Below, piece after piece: positions 11,230 through 22,379 of a DNA stretch of 64,000 bases. Position 1 is the first letter of the stretch, and every line of letters begins with the position of its first letter. The position numbers and the translations under genes were made by a program. Origin of the DNA: Papio anubis (taxonomy: Eukaryota > Chordata > Mammalia > Primates > Cercopithecidae). The stretch is taken from positions 96,767,181-96,831,180 of the forward strand of contig NC_044984.1 of assembly GCF_008728515.1 (NCBI RefSeq), in the 5' to 3' direction. Below the pieces are notes generated by a model, which was given only the letters and a program-made list of their open reading frames with translations, was not told the DNA's origin and did not search any database.

Positions 11230-13482
11230 CATATTAGTCCATTCTCCTGCTGCTACAAGGATATACTTGAGACTGGGTAATTCATAAAGGACAAACGTTT
11301 AAATGACTCACAGTTGCAGGGTTAGGGAGGCCTCAGGAAACGTACAGTCATGGCAGAAGGGGAAGCAAACATGTCCTTCTTCACATGGCAGCAGGAAAGA
11401 GAAGAATGAGAGCCAAGCAAAGTGGGAAACACTTTATAAAACCATTAAATCTCATACTTATAAGAACTCACTCACTATAATGAGAATAGCATGGGGGAAA
11501 CCTCCCCCATGATTCAGTTACCTCCCATTGGGTCCCTCCCATGGCATGTGGGAATTATGGGAACTACAATTCAATGCCCTTCCAACAGTCCCCCAAAGTC
11601 TTACCTCATTCCAGCATTAACTCAAAAGTCCAAGTCCAAAGGCTCATCTGGGACAAGGCACATCCCTTCTACCTATGAGGCTGCAAAATCAAAAGCAAGT
11701 TAGTTACTTCCTAGATACAATAGGGCTACAGGTATTGGCAAATATACCCATTCCAAATGGGAGAAATTGACCAAAACAAAGGGGCCACAGGCCCCATGCA
11801 ATTCTGAAATCCAATAGGGCAGCCATTAAGACTTAAAGTTCCAAAATGATTTCCTTTGACTCCACATCTCACATCCAGGTCATGCTGATGCAAGAGATGA
11901 ACTCCCATGGCCTTGAAGGGCTCTTCCCCTGTGGCTTTGCAGGGTACAGCCCCCTTCCTGGATGATTTCATGGGTTGGCATTGAGTGCCTTTGGCTTTTC
12001 CAGGTGCACAGTGCAAGCTGTCAGTGGATCTACCGTTCTGGGGTCTGGAGAACAGTGGCCCTCTTTTCACAGCTCCACTAGGCAGTGCCCCAGTGGGGAC
12101 TCTGTGTGAGGGCTCCAGCCCTACATTTCCCTGCCACACTGCCCTAGCAGAGGTCCTCCACGAGGGCTGCACCCCTGTAGCAAACTTCTGCCTGGACATT
12201 CAGGCATTTCCATATACCCTCTGAAATGTGGGCGTAGGTTCCCAAAACTCCATTCTTATCTTCTGCCCATCCACAGGGCCAAGACCATGTAGAAGCTGCC
12301 AGGGCTTGGGGCTTGCACCCTCTGAAGTAGTGACTCGAGCTGTACATTGACCCCTTTTAGCCATGGCTGGAGCTGAAGCAGCAGGGATGCAGGGCACCAT
12401 GTCCTGAGGGTGCACAGAACAGGAGTGCCCTAGGCCTGGTTCACTAAAGCATTTTTCCCTCCTAGGTCTCCAGGCCTGTGATGGAAGAGGCTGCCATGAA
12501 GGTCTCTGACATGTCCTGGAGACATTTTCCCCATTGTCTTGGTGGTTAACATTCTGCTACTTGTTACTTAGGCAAATTTCTGAAGCAGACTTGAATTTCT
12601 CCCTAGAAAATGGAGTTTTCTTTTCTATAGCATTGTCAACCTGCAAATTTTTCAGACTTTTATGCTCTGCTTCCTCTTGAATACTTTGCCACTTAGAACT
12701 TTCTTCCACTTGATACCCTAAGCCATTGCTTTCAAGTTCAAATTTCCACATATCTCTAGAGCAGTCTCTTTGCTAAAGCATAGCAAGAGTCACCTTTGTT
12801 CCAGCACCCAAGAAATTTCTCATCTCTATCTGAGACAACTTCATCCTGGACTTCATTGTCCTTATCACTATCAGCATTTTGGTCAAAGCCATTTAACAAG
12901 TCTCTAGGAAGTTCCAAACTTTTCCACATCATCTTTCTGTCTTCTGAGCCCTTCAAGTCTCCAGGAAGTTCCAAACTTTCCCACATTTTCCTGTCTTTTT
13001 CTGAGCCCTCTAACTGATTCCAATTTCTTCCTGTTACCCAGTTCCAAAATCACTTCCACATTTTGGGATATCTTTACAGCAGTGCCCCACTCTCTGTAGT
13101 ACCAATTTACTATGTTAGGCTGTTCTCCTGCAGCTATAAGGACATACCCAGGACAGGATAATTTATAATGAAGAGATTTAATTGACTCACAGTTCCATAG
13201 GGGTGAGAAGGCCTCAGGAAACTTATAATCATGGCAGAAGGGGAAGCAAACATGTCCTTCTTCACATGGAGCAGGAAGGAGAAGAATGAGAGTGACAGAA
13301 AGGGGAAAACTCCTTATAAAACCATCAGATATCATGAGAACTTAATCACCATCGTGAGAATACCATGGGGGAAACTGCCCCCATGATTCAATACCTCCCA
13401 CTGGATTCCTCCCATGACGTGGAGATTATGAGAACTACAATTCAAGATGAGTTTTGGGTGGGGATACAGTCAAACCATGTCA
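11230..13482 (-). mobile_element. THE1 (MaLR) provirus, antisense, nearly complete
   Basis: An LTR-internal-LTR unit of 2253 bp on the minus strand. Left LTR 11230 to about 11571, internal region to 13110, right LTR 13111-13482. A perfect 5-bp target duplication, GTACC, lies at 11225-11229 and 13483-13487. Compared with the second copy at 26385, about 80 bp are missing across the left-LTR/internal junction near 11571, where CAATTCA runs straight into ATGCCCTTCC. The internal part has gag-like frames (for example minus-strand 11726-12199) that are short remnants with no evidence of function. THE1 elements lack pol and env and are nonautonomous. Confidence 0.96.
13111..13482 (-). repeat. THE1 LTR (5' LTR of the antisense provirus)
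   Basis: Starts after ACCAATTTAC with TATGTTAGGC (for TGTATTAGTC) and ends AACCATGTCA (for AACCATATCA). 372 bp. On the minus strand this is the upstream, promoter-bearing LTR; the element's own sense direction points left. Confidence 0.92.
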
Positions 13483-13650
13483 GTACCACTGATTATTTTA
13501 AATTGACTTTGTCACTTGCCTTGGTCATTCATAGAAGAGTGTCTGGATATGTTTTGAGCAATAAAGAGATGACTGGAAAAAGTACACAATCTCCCATGTG
13601 ATAACTTTGAAGGAAACACTGTTTATTTGCTTTTAAAGCTCTAGTTGTAT

Positions 13651-13745
13651 CCATTCATTCATGTATTCAGTCATGAAAAAAAGATTTATTATCTGACATG
13701 TGCCTGGTGGTATTCTAGGCAGTGAAAAGACAGTTACAAGTAGTG
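13651..13745 (-). repeat. L2 LINE 3' end fragment, antisense
   Basis: 'ccattcattcatgtattcag', a shortened 'atttattatctgac' and 'atgtgcctggtggtattctagg' follow the reversed L2 3' terminus. Confidence 0.65.
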
Positions 13746-15791
13746 AAAAAAAATACTAATTTTTAAGTCTTCATATTTGGCCTAAAATGTTAGTATCTCT
13801 TAGCCTTAACAAATCCAGTGTTTTGCAAATGGCTCAATCAATCAATCAATTTATTGAACAAACAAAAACATTCAAATGAAGGAAAAAAATTTAACTTTAC
13901 CTTTGCCTTCACTATCTGTCTTCCTCTTTGTATTATATCCCCAGAAACCTCACTCCTATCCCTCTGCTTTTGGAGTCTAAAGTAATCTGTTCCTGTATGC
14001 TGTAACATCTCCCTCAAACATGAAACACTTTTATTTTTCTTTCTCCCCCATTTTGCTATTGGGATATGTCAACAAATCTCTGGGTTAGGATGGTAACATA
14101 TGAATTAATTCATATTCAGGTATAAATGATTTGACTCTGATTTACTAAGCTCTAAACTTTTATTTTAACAACAGGACAGGACTTAAAGAAATATATCTCT
14201 ACTGATGGAAATGATAGCATTTGCAAGTAGTAAAATGATGTATTTCCTGGCTGAGAGCCTTCTCCATGTCTCTGAAATCACAGCCTATACAATCTACTTA
14301 AATTGTCAATTATAATTCCTAGGAACAAAAAGCTTTCATTTTCTCCCTGATGCTACTATTTCTTTTTCTTTTTAAGAGATACTTAGCAGCGCTCTCATGT
14401 CATGTAATATATTAGCAAGTAATCCTCATAGTTGTGTTAGAGGAATGGGCCAAATTTTGCTTTGGCCTTTGTTTAACTGGATGGTACCTCCACACTGTAC
14501 TGGGGCTCTCCATCACCATAGCTCCTTCAGTCTTGTGCAACATATTATTACAATCAGCTTCACTTGTTCCTAGTTCTTTCAGCATCTGTAGTGGCAGCTG
14601 GCGCATCTCCCACTTCATCAGGAAGTGCATTCAAGGGTATCCGGCTAGAAAGTTCCCCCAGCAAGCATTTCTTCATATTGCAAAATGAAGAAGCAAGGTT
14701 TCACTTGTAGGTATTCATATCTGGGGTCAAGTAAGGTAGAATAAAGTCAGGGAGATCTTCCATCATCAAAGTGTCTTCATCATGGGTGAGGCCAGTAAAA
14801 AATATCCACTCTTTTTTTCTAGCAGACTGGCATTCCTTTGATCCTGGTTTTAATCAGAAAAGGAATGAGCAGAATTATGCGATTGGCACTGCCCTTGTTT
14901 GTTTTCTAAATTCTCAAAGGGAATTGCTCTCATACCATGGGTTTCCCCCAAGATCTACAATTCTGATTACCAAGGTTCACTTTTGTGTGGGGCTTCCTGC
15001 ATTTTGCCTTTGGACACCCAAGTCTATCTTTCCTGCAATTAACAGGAAAATTCCATTATGCCAATTGTGGTTTTGCTTTTTCTTCTTAAGAAAACAAACT
15101 TTATTGCCCTTCACCTGCCTTTACCTCCAGTACTCTGTACAAATGTGTCATTGCATGACAAAGAGAGTGGCAATGAGGACCAGCATGTGTCAAAAGTGTT
15201 TGAAAACTGTTCTAGTTAATTAGAAAGAGCCATGGTCTAGAAAGTTCAAGTCATGTGAAAATAACTGGCTCAGAGAACTAACTTCTCTTCAACATTTTCT
15301 CTTTGGGGAAGAGGTTTGGGACAACCCCCCCAAGGTCATTCATTTTTGTCTTTGTAATTTCATAGTATGTCATGTGTCTGGTAATCAGTATTAGAGCCAG
15401 AAGTGTTACTAGACTTCAACAATCTTTGGCAGTTATTGAGATAGATGTGTCTCTTGGAGAAAGATTAATTGGAGTCTGAAATGTTTAAGGAAGCTAACAA
15501 TTATTGAGTGCTTGTTCTGTGCCAGGCAATATGCTAGGAATTTCTGCATATGCTATCTCATGTCAAAGAATCTCAATTTTTCTGCTTATGAGTTGGAATA
15601 TGGGATTTTTATGTAAGTCTTCCTTTTATTAATTTTGTCTGAAATGTTGCCTATGTAATTTTGTACTTGAAGGAAAGTCTATTCAGTGGTTAAAAAGAAA
15701 CACAGAGGTAGCAAATAATTTGGAATTAGGCTTGTTCATTAAGTAAACAAATAAATCCAAAGTACACAAACAAATTCACATTACAGAGTTA
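13746..15791. other. Unique stretch with one MLT1-like patch
   Basis: About 2 kb, mostly unrecognised. A patch at 14386-14480 resembles the start of the MLT1 LTR at 16305-16410 (see findings). A 150-codon plus-strand frame at 14771-15223 and an 84-codon frame at 14434-14688 have no recognised domain, and I do not call them genes. Confidence 0.45.
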
Positions 15792-15796
15792 GAGCT

Positions 15797-16194
15797 TGTA
15801 TTATACCATTCTTACATTGCTATAAAGAAATAATGAGACAGGGTAATTTACAAAACAATAAGTTTGATTGGCTCACAGTTCTGCAGGCTGTACAGGAACT
15901 GCAGGGTACATAGTGGCATCTGCTTCTTAGGAGGCTTCAAGAAGCTTCCAATCATGGCACACGGTGAAAGCAGGAACAAGAGAAAGAGAGGAAAGGTGCT
16001 ACACACTTTTAAATGACCCAGATCTCATGAGAACCCACCCACTATTGCGAGGACAATACCAAGGGGATGTTACTAAACCATTCATGAGAAATTCACCCCT
16101 ATGAGCCAATCACCTCCCAACAAGCCCCACCTCCAACATTGGGGATTACATTTGAATATGAGATTTGGGTGGGGACAATATCCAAACTATATCA
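15797..16194 (-). mobile_element. MST-type MaLR solo LTR, antisense
   Basis: Begins TGTATTATACC and ends AACTATATCA. 398 bp. Flanking 5-mers GAGCT (15792-15796) and GGGCT (16195-16199) differ at one base, consistent with an aged target duplication. Confidence 0.9.
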
Positions 16195-16274
16195 GGGCTA
16201 GTCAGCACCACTAGAGTCAAGTGAGCTCACAGGACAATTTTGTGAATTTGGTACTAAAGCAGTCATTAGAACTA

Positions 16275-16684
16275 TTTATCAATATTTCCAGACTTTCTCT
16301 TCCTGCAGTATTCTCAAGCCATATAATGTATTAGCAAGTGATCCTCATATTAGACCACAATTCCCCAAATCCTTGAAATTAGGTGTGGCCATGTAACTTG
16401 CTTTGGCCAATGAAATGTGAGCAGAATTGATGTATGTCAATTCAGGTAGAAGCCTTTAGGGTCAGTAGAGGAGACATCATCTTCCTTTCCTCCAGCCATG
16501 GTGACCAACATTCCGGAGGGTGCAGGTCTGCAAGTGTGAGTCCTAAGTGAGGATAACATGAAGCCAAACTCACTACCAACCCAAAGTACCATGAGTGAGA
16601 AATAAATAAACCTCTGTTATAAGTCACAGAGATTTGGGGATTGTTTGTTAATATAGCACAAACTAGATTATTCTAACTTATACA
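16275..16684 (+). mobile_element. MLT1 MaLR LTR, sense
   Basis: Contains 'cttgctttggccaatgaaa', 'tgtgagcagaattgatg', 'gagaaataaataaacctc' (with an AATAAA signal) and the end 'tcacagagatttggggattg ... taacttataca', all standard for the 3' half of MLT1 LTRs. The 5' boundary is approximate. Confidence 0.85.
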
Positions 16685-16809
16685 GGAACCATCCAGCCAG
16701 AAAGCCAAAAAAGTCCTTCCTAAATGTATCTGTTTTCATTACCTGAGAGGTTTAACCAGAGGTTTGAATTGACCAAATTCTTGTGATGATTATATAGTTT
16801 GGTAACTAA

Positions 16810-17150
16810 GGGGTCTCTGCAGTCAGGCTGTCACCATAGGTACATCAGCCCTGCTGCTTTCTACCTGTGAAAACTTGAATGCATTACTTGATCCATCTAG
16901 GTCTCAATTTCCTCATCTGAAAAATAGGTATAGTAGTAATACTGACCTCCTAGAGCTATTGTAAGGTGAAATAAGATAATGTATGGAAAGCACATATAAG
17001 TTTTTAAATTTTCTGTGATTAATGTTAGCTATCATTCCATTATCCAGTACCAGCACTAACTTTATACAGTCTATCTTTTTGCAGTCTAATGGTTTGGATA
17101 ACTGATCTTTCAAGTCCCTTACAGCTCTGAAACTCTATGAGTCAATGAAA
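16810..17150 (+). repeat. MIR SINE fragments
   Basis: 'ctttctacctgtgaaaac', 'aggtctcaatttcctcatc' and 'gtaaggtgaaataagataa' are MIR core and 3' parts. A further patch near 17113-17143 ('cccttacagctctgaaac') resembles the tail of a related tRNA-type SINE. Two overlapping or adjacent insertions are possible. Confidence 0.75.
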
Positions 17151-19205
17151 TACCTCACTTTTTGGTACCTAAATTTCCTCAGAGTAGCTTTAAATTGTAG
17201 TTTGAGTTTTATGGTGCATGTGGGAACTGATGTTAGCAGAGTTTCTCTGGCTTAAGAAATCCATCTACAAAAAATCAGTTTTTTCTGCCTCAACTATCTC
17301 TTGCTTGTCCTACTACATCATTCCTTGAAGTTTTTCCAGAATTTTTTGATTTTGTAGTTGCTTGCTTCTTTTTCATTCTGAAATACATTTTTTCCTTTTG
17401 GCTTTTGACACTGAACAACATAAATTTTCCTTTTAATGGACTTGCCCATGTGTATGGTAAATAAAACCAGGAATATGTGAGGACCAATTTCCCAATAGAT
17501 TATGGAGGTTTTTGATGGTGTTTTAAGGTTTTATGACACTGAAGAGAGGAAAGGAGAAAAACTTGCTCTTAGAAACATATCAACTGTAATATTACACCAA
17601 AACATTTCATATACACATATTTGCAGGAATATTTCTGATTTTCTGTGTATATTTTTCAGTGTTCTCTCTAGGAAAGAATGCACTAAGACCCGAAAAAAGT
17701 AGTTATGATTGGTTAAAAATGTTTTGTTAAAATAGAAGAAAAGTGTAGTCTTAAGTATTTTGCTGGCTTAGTGGGAACCAATAACTATTGCTTTGAAATG
17801 CAGCTGCACGTTGTGAAGCTGTGAACAAGACTGTTCAAGGAAAATAGCATTGTCTAAGATGAAGGAAGAGGCCAAGACCTATAGCTGTGTCAGATGTGAG
17901 CAGGTAGTGCCAAAGTTATTTGTAGAAAAGATGGTGATGGTTTAGTTCCTGGGACGATAACCTGAGCGATCAGGGAACATGAAAAGGTAGAGTCAGGAAA
18001 ATCAAACTTGGGGACTGGGGATGGGATGTGAAAGGGAGAAAAACTGAGTCAGGAAGAGGGATGAGATCAAAGAGAATAAAGGCAGAGATACAGATAAAGC
18101 CCTCAGGACCAAAAGTCAGAGACAATCCCAGTTTGTTTAATCCAGAGACAGGAAAAAGGACATCCTCTAACAAGACCTAGGTTATGGCTGGAGGGAGAAG
18201 ATAGATAACAGGAAAGAACCAGGCTTCTCTTTGGACCCAAAGAGCAAGACCAGCCCTGACTTCCCCCCTTCCTTTCTCTGCTTTAACACTTCTCATAAAA
18301 CAATAGTTTAACTTGAGGCTAGAAGGTGGAAATGAAACAAACTGTCTGAAAAGAGAGAGAACCTCAGAGTCCCCAAACCAGGAGACTACCAGAGAAGGCC
18401 TGGCAGAAAGTCTAACATAATGATGGGGCTTGCAGTGACAGGCCATGGCAGGAAGGGATTGTCTCACACTTTACAAGTATTATTTTATAGAATAAGTGAG
18501 TGTGTGCAGTAGGAAGCATTGAACTTGAGCTGAGTTCACCAGCAGCATGGCCTTCCACTCCAATTCTGGAAAGCTAAGACTCTGAAATTCCCTCCCAGGT
18601 GGTAAAGTGCCTTGCCCAGTGTTGCTGCCCAAAAAATAATGTATGAAAGACATCCCTCCAGAGGAAGGTGGTCAGATTGAGTTGGGGTAGGGAGAAGGGG
18701 CAGGAGAGGTATATTGTGCTGGAAAGCAAGTGGGAAGAGAAGCCATTTCCTCTTCTCCTTCTTCCAACCCTCAGATAAGGTGAATCACAGGGAACACTGA
18801 TTGGTAAATCCATCAACCTAAGTAGGTTCTTTTCACCACGTAATGGCATTGTGTAATTTGCTGCAATATTTTCATTGCTTAGGCTATACTAGAGGGTCAC
18901 TGATAATCCAAAGCAAATGAAGGAAGAGTTTTGGAAATAATTGATGTTAGACAAGGCTCCACAATCCTACGACAATGCAATGTCTTGAATGCCTGCCTAT
19001 TTTTCCCTTGTAATCTTTATGAATCCCAATGGAATCAGATCTAATTCAGTCTTAGGGTACTTTGATTTTTTCTAATTTGGGTTATTAGACCCTAAGAAAT
19101 CCTTGACTTACCTCCTTTCTCTCTTCTTTAGAGAGAGGGCTTCCTCAATGTTTTCTGGAAGGACAGTCTTGGATGCTGTTACCTCAAACTTGGGTCCTCT
19201 ACTTG
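17151..19205. other. Unique stretch, no gene seen
   Basis: About 2 kb without a repeat I recognise. Minus-strand frames at 17970-18173, 18177-18467 and 18574-18849 (91-96 codons at most) show no known domain and no splice context that I can defend. Confidence 0.45.
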
Positions 19206-19383
19206 TCTTGGGTTTGTTTTGTGCTGCTATAACAGAATAGCATAGGCTAGATCATTTATAATGAATAGAAATTTATTTGGCTCACATTTCTGGAGGCTGA
19301 GAAGTCCAAGACTGAGAGGCCACTGGTGAGGGCCTTCTTGCTGTGTTATCAAATGGCAGGAAGCATCACACAGATGAGACAGA

Positions 19384-19457
19384 ATGAGAGAGAGAGAGAG
19401 AAAGAGAGAGGAGGGGAGAGGAGGGGAGCAGAGGGGAGAGGAGAGGAGAGGAGAGGG
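19384..19457. repeat. GA-rich polypurine tract
   Basis: About 74 bases almost entirely G and A on the plus strand: (GA)n, then GGAGG/GGGGA units, then GGAGA pentamers. The mirror-like purine run could form H-DNA, and several GGGG runs could allow a quadruplex. Confidence 0.93.
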
Positions 19458-19483
19458 CTAATTTTTTTAAATAAAAAATTAGC
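19457..19483. repeat. 11-bp perfect inverted repeat
   Basis: GCTAATTTTTT at 19457-19467 pairs exactly with AAAAAATTAGC at 19473-19483 across a 5-base loop. It borders the polypurine tract. Confidence 0.85.
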
Positions 19484-19500
19484 AACCTCTAATATAACCT

Positions 19501-19561
19501 CTACTCTCATGAATGGATTAATGCTGCCATCGCAGTACCATTAATCCATTCACGAGGGTAG
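19501..19561. repeat. 23-bp near-perfect inverted repeat inside a MaLR LTR
   Basis: Left arm 19501-19523 and right arm 19539-19561 are reverse complements at 21 of 23 positions, with a 15-base loop. The right arm is the normal MaLR wording (CATTAATCCATTCA); the left arm is an inverted extra copy. Confidence 0.92.
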
Positions 19562-19672
19562 AGCCCTAATGACCTAATTGCTTCTTAAAGGCCTCATCTC
19601 TTAACACCGTTGCATTGGGAATTAAGTTTCCAACACATAAACTTTGGGGGACACACTCAAACCAAACTACCA

Positions 19673-19795
19673 CTCATTAGCTATATGTCCTTAGGAAATT
19701 GCCTTAATCATCTGAGTTTCAGTTTCTTCATCTATAAATGGGGTACCACCTCCTCCTCATAGAGAAGTTGTATAAACTCATGACCCAGGACATTT
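19673..19795 (+). repeat. MIR SINE fragment
   Basis: 'ttagctatatgtccttagg', 'ctgagtttcagtttcttcatc' and 'tataaatggggtaccacc' are MIR core landmarks in sense orientation. Confidence 0.75.
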
Positions 19796-20142
19796 GAGAA
19801 GTACCAAGGTTACATATGGTACCCTTCTTTCATGATGCTGAGTGCCTAGTATGTCTTCTTTGCCCAAATAATCCTAGGGTATCTTTCCCCAGAAGAAAGC
19901 AAGCCAATTTTGTGTGAAGGTCTCAAGGACTTGGCTCCAGAGACAAAGTTTCTCCTAAATAGTCAAACTAGTATGTGCAGTGGACTGTCCATTGTTTCTT
20001 CCGTCTCCCAGCTTCAAATGTTTTCTTGAAAGTCTGGCTACCTGACAGCTTAAGCTGCTAACCCCTTCATTAGTCCAGCAGAGGCCTGGGTATGAGAATT
20101 GGTGAAAATAGGCATTGCCAGTACACATATGTTTTAGGTGAA
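19796..20142. other. Unique stretch, no gene seen
   Basis: Nothing recognised between the MIR and the MLT2A LTR. Confidence 0.45.
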
Positions 20143-20585
20143 TGTGATGGTTAATACTGAGTGTCAACTTGATTGGATTAATGGATGCAGAGTTTTGTCC
20201 CTGGGTGTGTCTGTGAGGGTGTTTCCAAAGGAGATTAACATTTGATCAGTGGACTGGGAAAGGCAGACCCACCCTTAATCTGAGTGGGCACAATCTAATC
20301 AGCTTCCAGTCCGGCCAGAATAAAAAGCAGGCAGAAGAACACGAAAAGATTAGAATGGCTTAACCTCCCAGCCTACATCTTTCTCCTATGCTGGATGCTT
20401 CCTGCCCGCAAACTTCGGTCTCCAAGTTCTTCAGCTTTGGGACTTGGACTGGCTTCCTTGCTCCTCAACTTGCACACAGCCTATTGTGGGACCTTGTGAT
20501 CATGTGAGTTAACCCTACTTAATAAACTCCCCTTTATATATACATCTGTCCTATTAGTTCTGTCCCTCTAGAGAACTCTAATACC
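20143..20585 (+). mobile_element. MLT2A-type ERVL LTR, sense
   Basis: Begins TGTGATGGTTAATACTGAG and ends 'gtccctctagagaactctaa tacca'. Contains AATAAA near 20521 ('aataaactcccc') as its polyadenylation signal. The same LTR family as the antisense copy at 8435. No clear target duplication, and ERVL pol sequence in the same orientation follows 1.8 kb downstream. Confidence 0.93.
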
Positions 20586-21030
20586 ATGAGTTATACCTTG
20601 CAAAGATCAGCTTAAAGGAAAGAAGTCTCACCAAAGACTAGGGATGGTATAAAATAGGAGACATTTGTTGAATGTAGATTCTTAGGACCCACAAGTACAA
20701 AAAGATGACACAATTAAGTTCCTCCCTGACCTCCAATCTCATCACCCCTGAACCTAGTGTAGTCATAGTGGCATCAGTATTCATTGCTGCTTTAGTCACA
20801 GGTTATGAAATAATCACTAGATACCACACATGTGTGACTCTGTAATGATGACTTGTGTTCCAGCCATGAGACCTGAGAGAGCCAGAGTATGTCCAGCCTG
20901 ATCATGGCAACCCCAGGCTTGCAGTATTCGTGCTGAAGGCTGTTCTGAATCAGATAGTTGAGTTCAATAGTGTTTATGGGCAACATAGAGAGACTCCTGT
21001 GCCTTCTGCTGGACCCCTTGGAGAGCTAAT
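20586..21030. other. Unrecognised stretch
   Basis: I see no repeat or exon I can name. It could be decayed ERVL internal sequence, but nothing in it shows this. Confidence 0.35.
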
Positions 21031-21472
21031 GCTATCTCTGTTGAAGGGAGCTACATTTCCCAGGTTCCATTACCAACTGGTTTTCAAGTAGGTTTGGCTA
21101 ATGAGAGGCACTGCAGAGCAGATGAACCAGAGTATTTCTCTTCCTTTTTGCTTTAAATGAGGCTTCCAGCAGTGGCTACTTTTGTTTGTTTGTAAAATTT
21201 TAGCTCCTGTTGGTCAACCCCATTCTTTGTGTTTCCAGCTCCTGTGGAGTGAGCCCTGCCATGGTTTTAACTCTCACCAAATGGTTTTAGTTTCTGGTTC
21301 TGGTAATGCTGTATTCTCTCTTTGTCCTTCCAGCCCTAGAGGTGGTCACCACTTTTGGCTGTTTAGCAGTTTCATCACTTATGTAACCAATTCCCTGTAT
21401 TAAATTCTTTCTGCTTAAAATGCCTCAGTTGGTGTCTGTTTTTCTGACTAGACTCTCACTGCTACATATTTC
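21031..21472 (+). repeat. LTR-like interspersed repeat, family uncertain
   Basis: 'cagctcctgtggagtgagcc', 'tggttctggtaatgctg', 'aaccaattccctgtattaaa' and 'ggtgtctgtttttctgact' resemble the 3' half of an old LTR-type repeat that I know but cannot name firmly. Boundaries are approximate. Confidence 0.45.
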
Positions 21473-22379
21473 TCAGTCATTGCTACTTCAACTTCATTTT
21501 GGACTGAAGTCTCCCATGCAAGTTTTGCAATCTCCCAAGTCACAAACTAGGAAATCAGGTAATGATTCCTTCAGTCCTTAGGTTTCTCTGAACATATCCT
21601 AGATTTCTTTCACTGACCTCTTTGGGTTTTTGACCCTATGAGGGAGACAGGGTGTTTTTTATTTTTAAGTGACCTACCTTATATAAACACCAGTCAAGAT
21701 TCTTGAGATTGTTCTCCCATCCAATGGTTAATTTCTTTTAGAGTAGAAAAACTGCTCTTAGTTCATCATTCATTTTCTCCCTTCCTTTGGTTTATGTTAT
21801 AAACTCTGTGTTATCCCTCTAGACTTTACTGTTGGAGAAAAAAGCCTTTCAATAAAACAAATACACGCACAAAGACAAAATAGGGATGGATGCAGAACTT
21901 CAAGGACCACATAGATCTATTGAAGTGATGAGTGGCAGCAACAGTATTACATCAGATTTCAAGGGACAGCAATGGCTGCAGGGCAATTAGCAATTCCCAG
22001 TAATGGAAGTATGGATCATCACACTCCCTTAGTAGTGGTAACAGTGGTGTCTTTATCAGCTAGGGTTTTGTAGCATGATTTTGAACGTGATCTCTTAATG
22101 TATAGCATCGAAGCCTGATTTGATGACTTTCCTAGAGATTTTTGAGCTACTCCATTTAATTTTTTGGTAAATCATTACAAATTTGTTTCTGTAACTAAAA
22201 ATAGTTACAAAATTGACATTCTGAACAATGTTTTCTGATTTACAAAACCATACATTCCAATGTGTCCAGATGTACTTTAATCTGATGTGCCCTTATAATG
22301 AGTCTACAATATTTGAGTTCCATGTAATATTTATCAAAAGGTTTCCCACAACTATTAGGCAATTAATATAACGTACCCT
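21473..22379. other. Unrecognised stretch, possibly ERVL-related
   Basis: No clear gene. It lies between an LTR-like repeat and ERVL pol remnants and may include badly decayed ERVL internal sequence. I cannot show this. Confidence 0.35.

Larger units (their letters stand above)
19208..19672 (-). mobile_element. MaLR LTR (MST/MLT1-like), antisense, rearranged
   Basis: 'ttttgtgctgctataacaga', 'tttctggaggctgagaagtc', 'ggtgagggccttcttgctg' near the left and 'accgttgcattgggaattaa', 'tttgggggacacactcaaac' near the right match an antisense MaLR LTR. The centre is replaced by a polypurine tract and two hairpins, detailed separately. Subfamily uncertain. Confidence 0.8.

Noticed and set aside
11726..12199. 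157-codon minus-strand frame, the longest here
   Set aside because: Lies wholly inside the THE1 internal region; a retroelement remnant, described as part of that element.
14771..15223. 150-codon plus-strand open frame
   Set aside because: No recognisable domain, no splice or promoter context; length is within chance for a 64-kb window.
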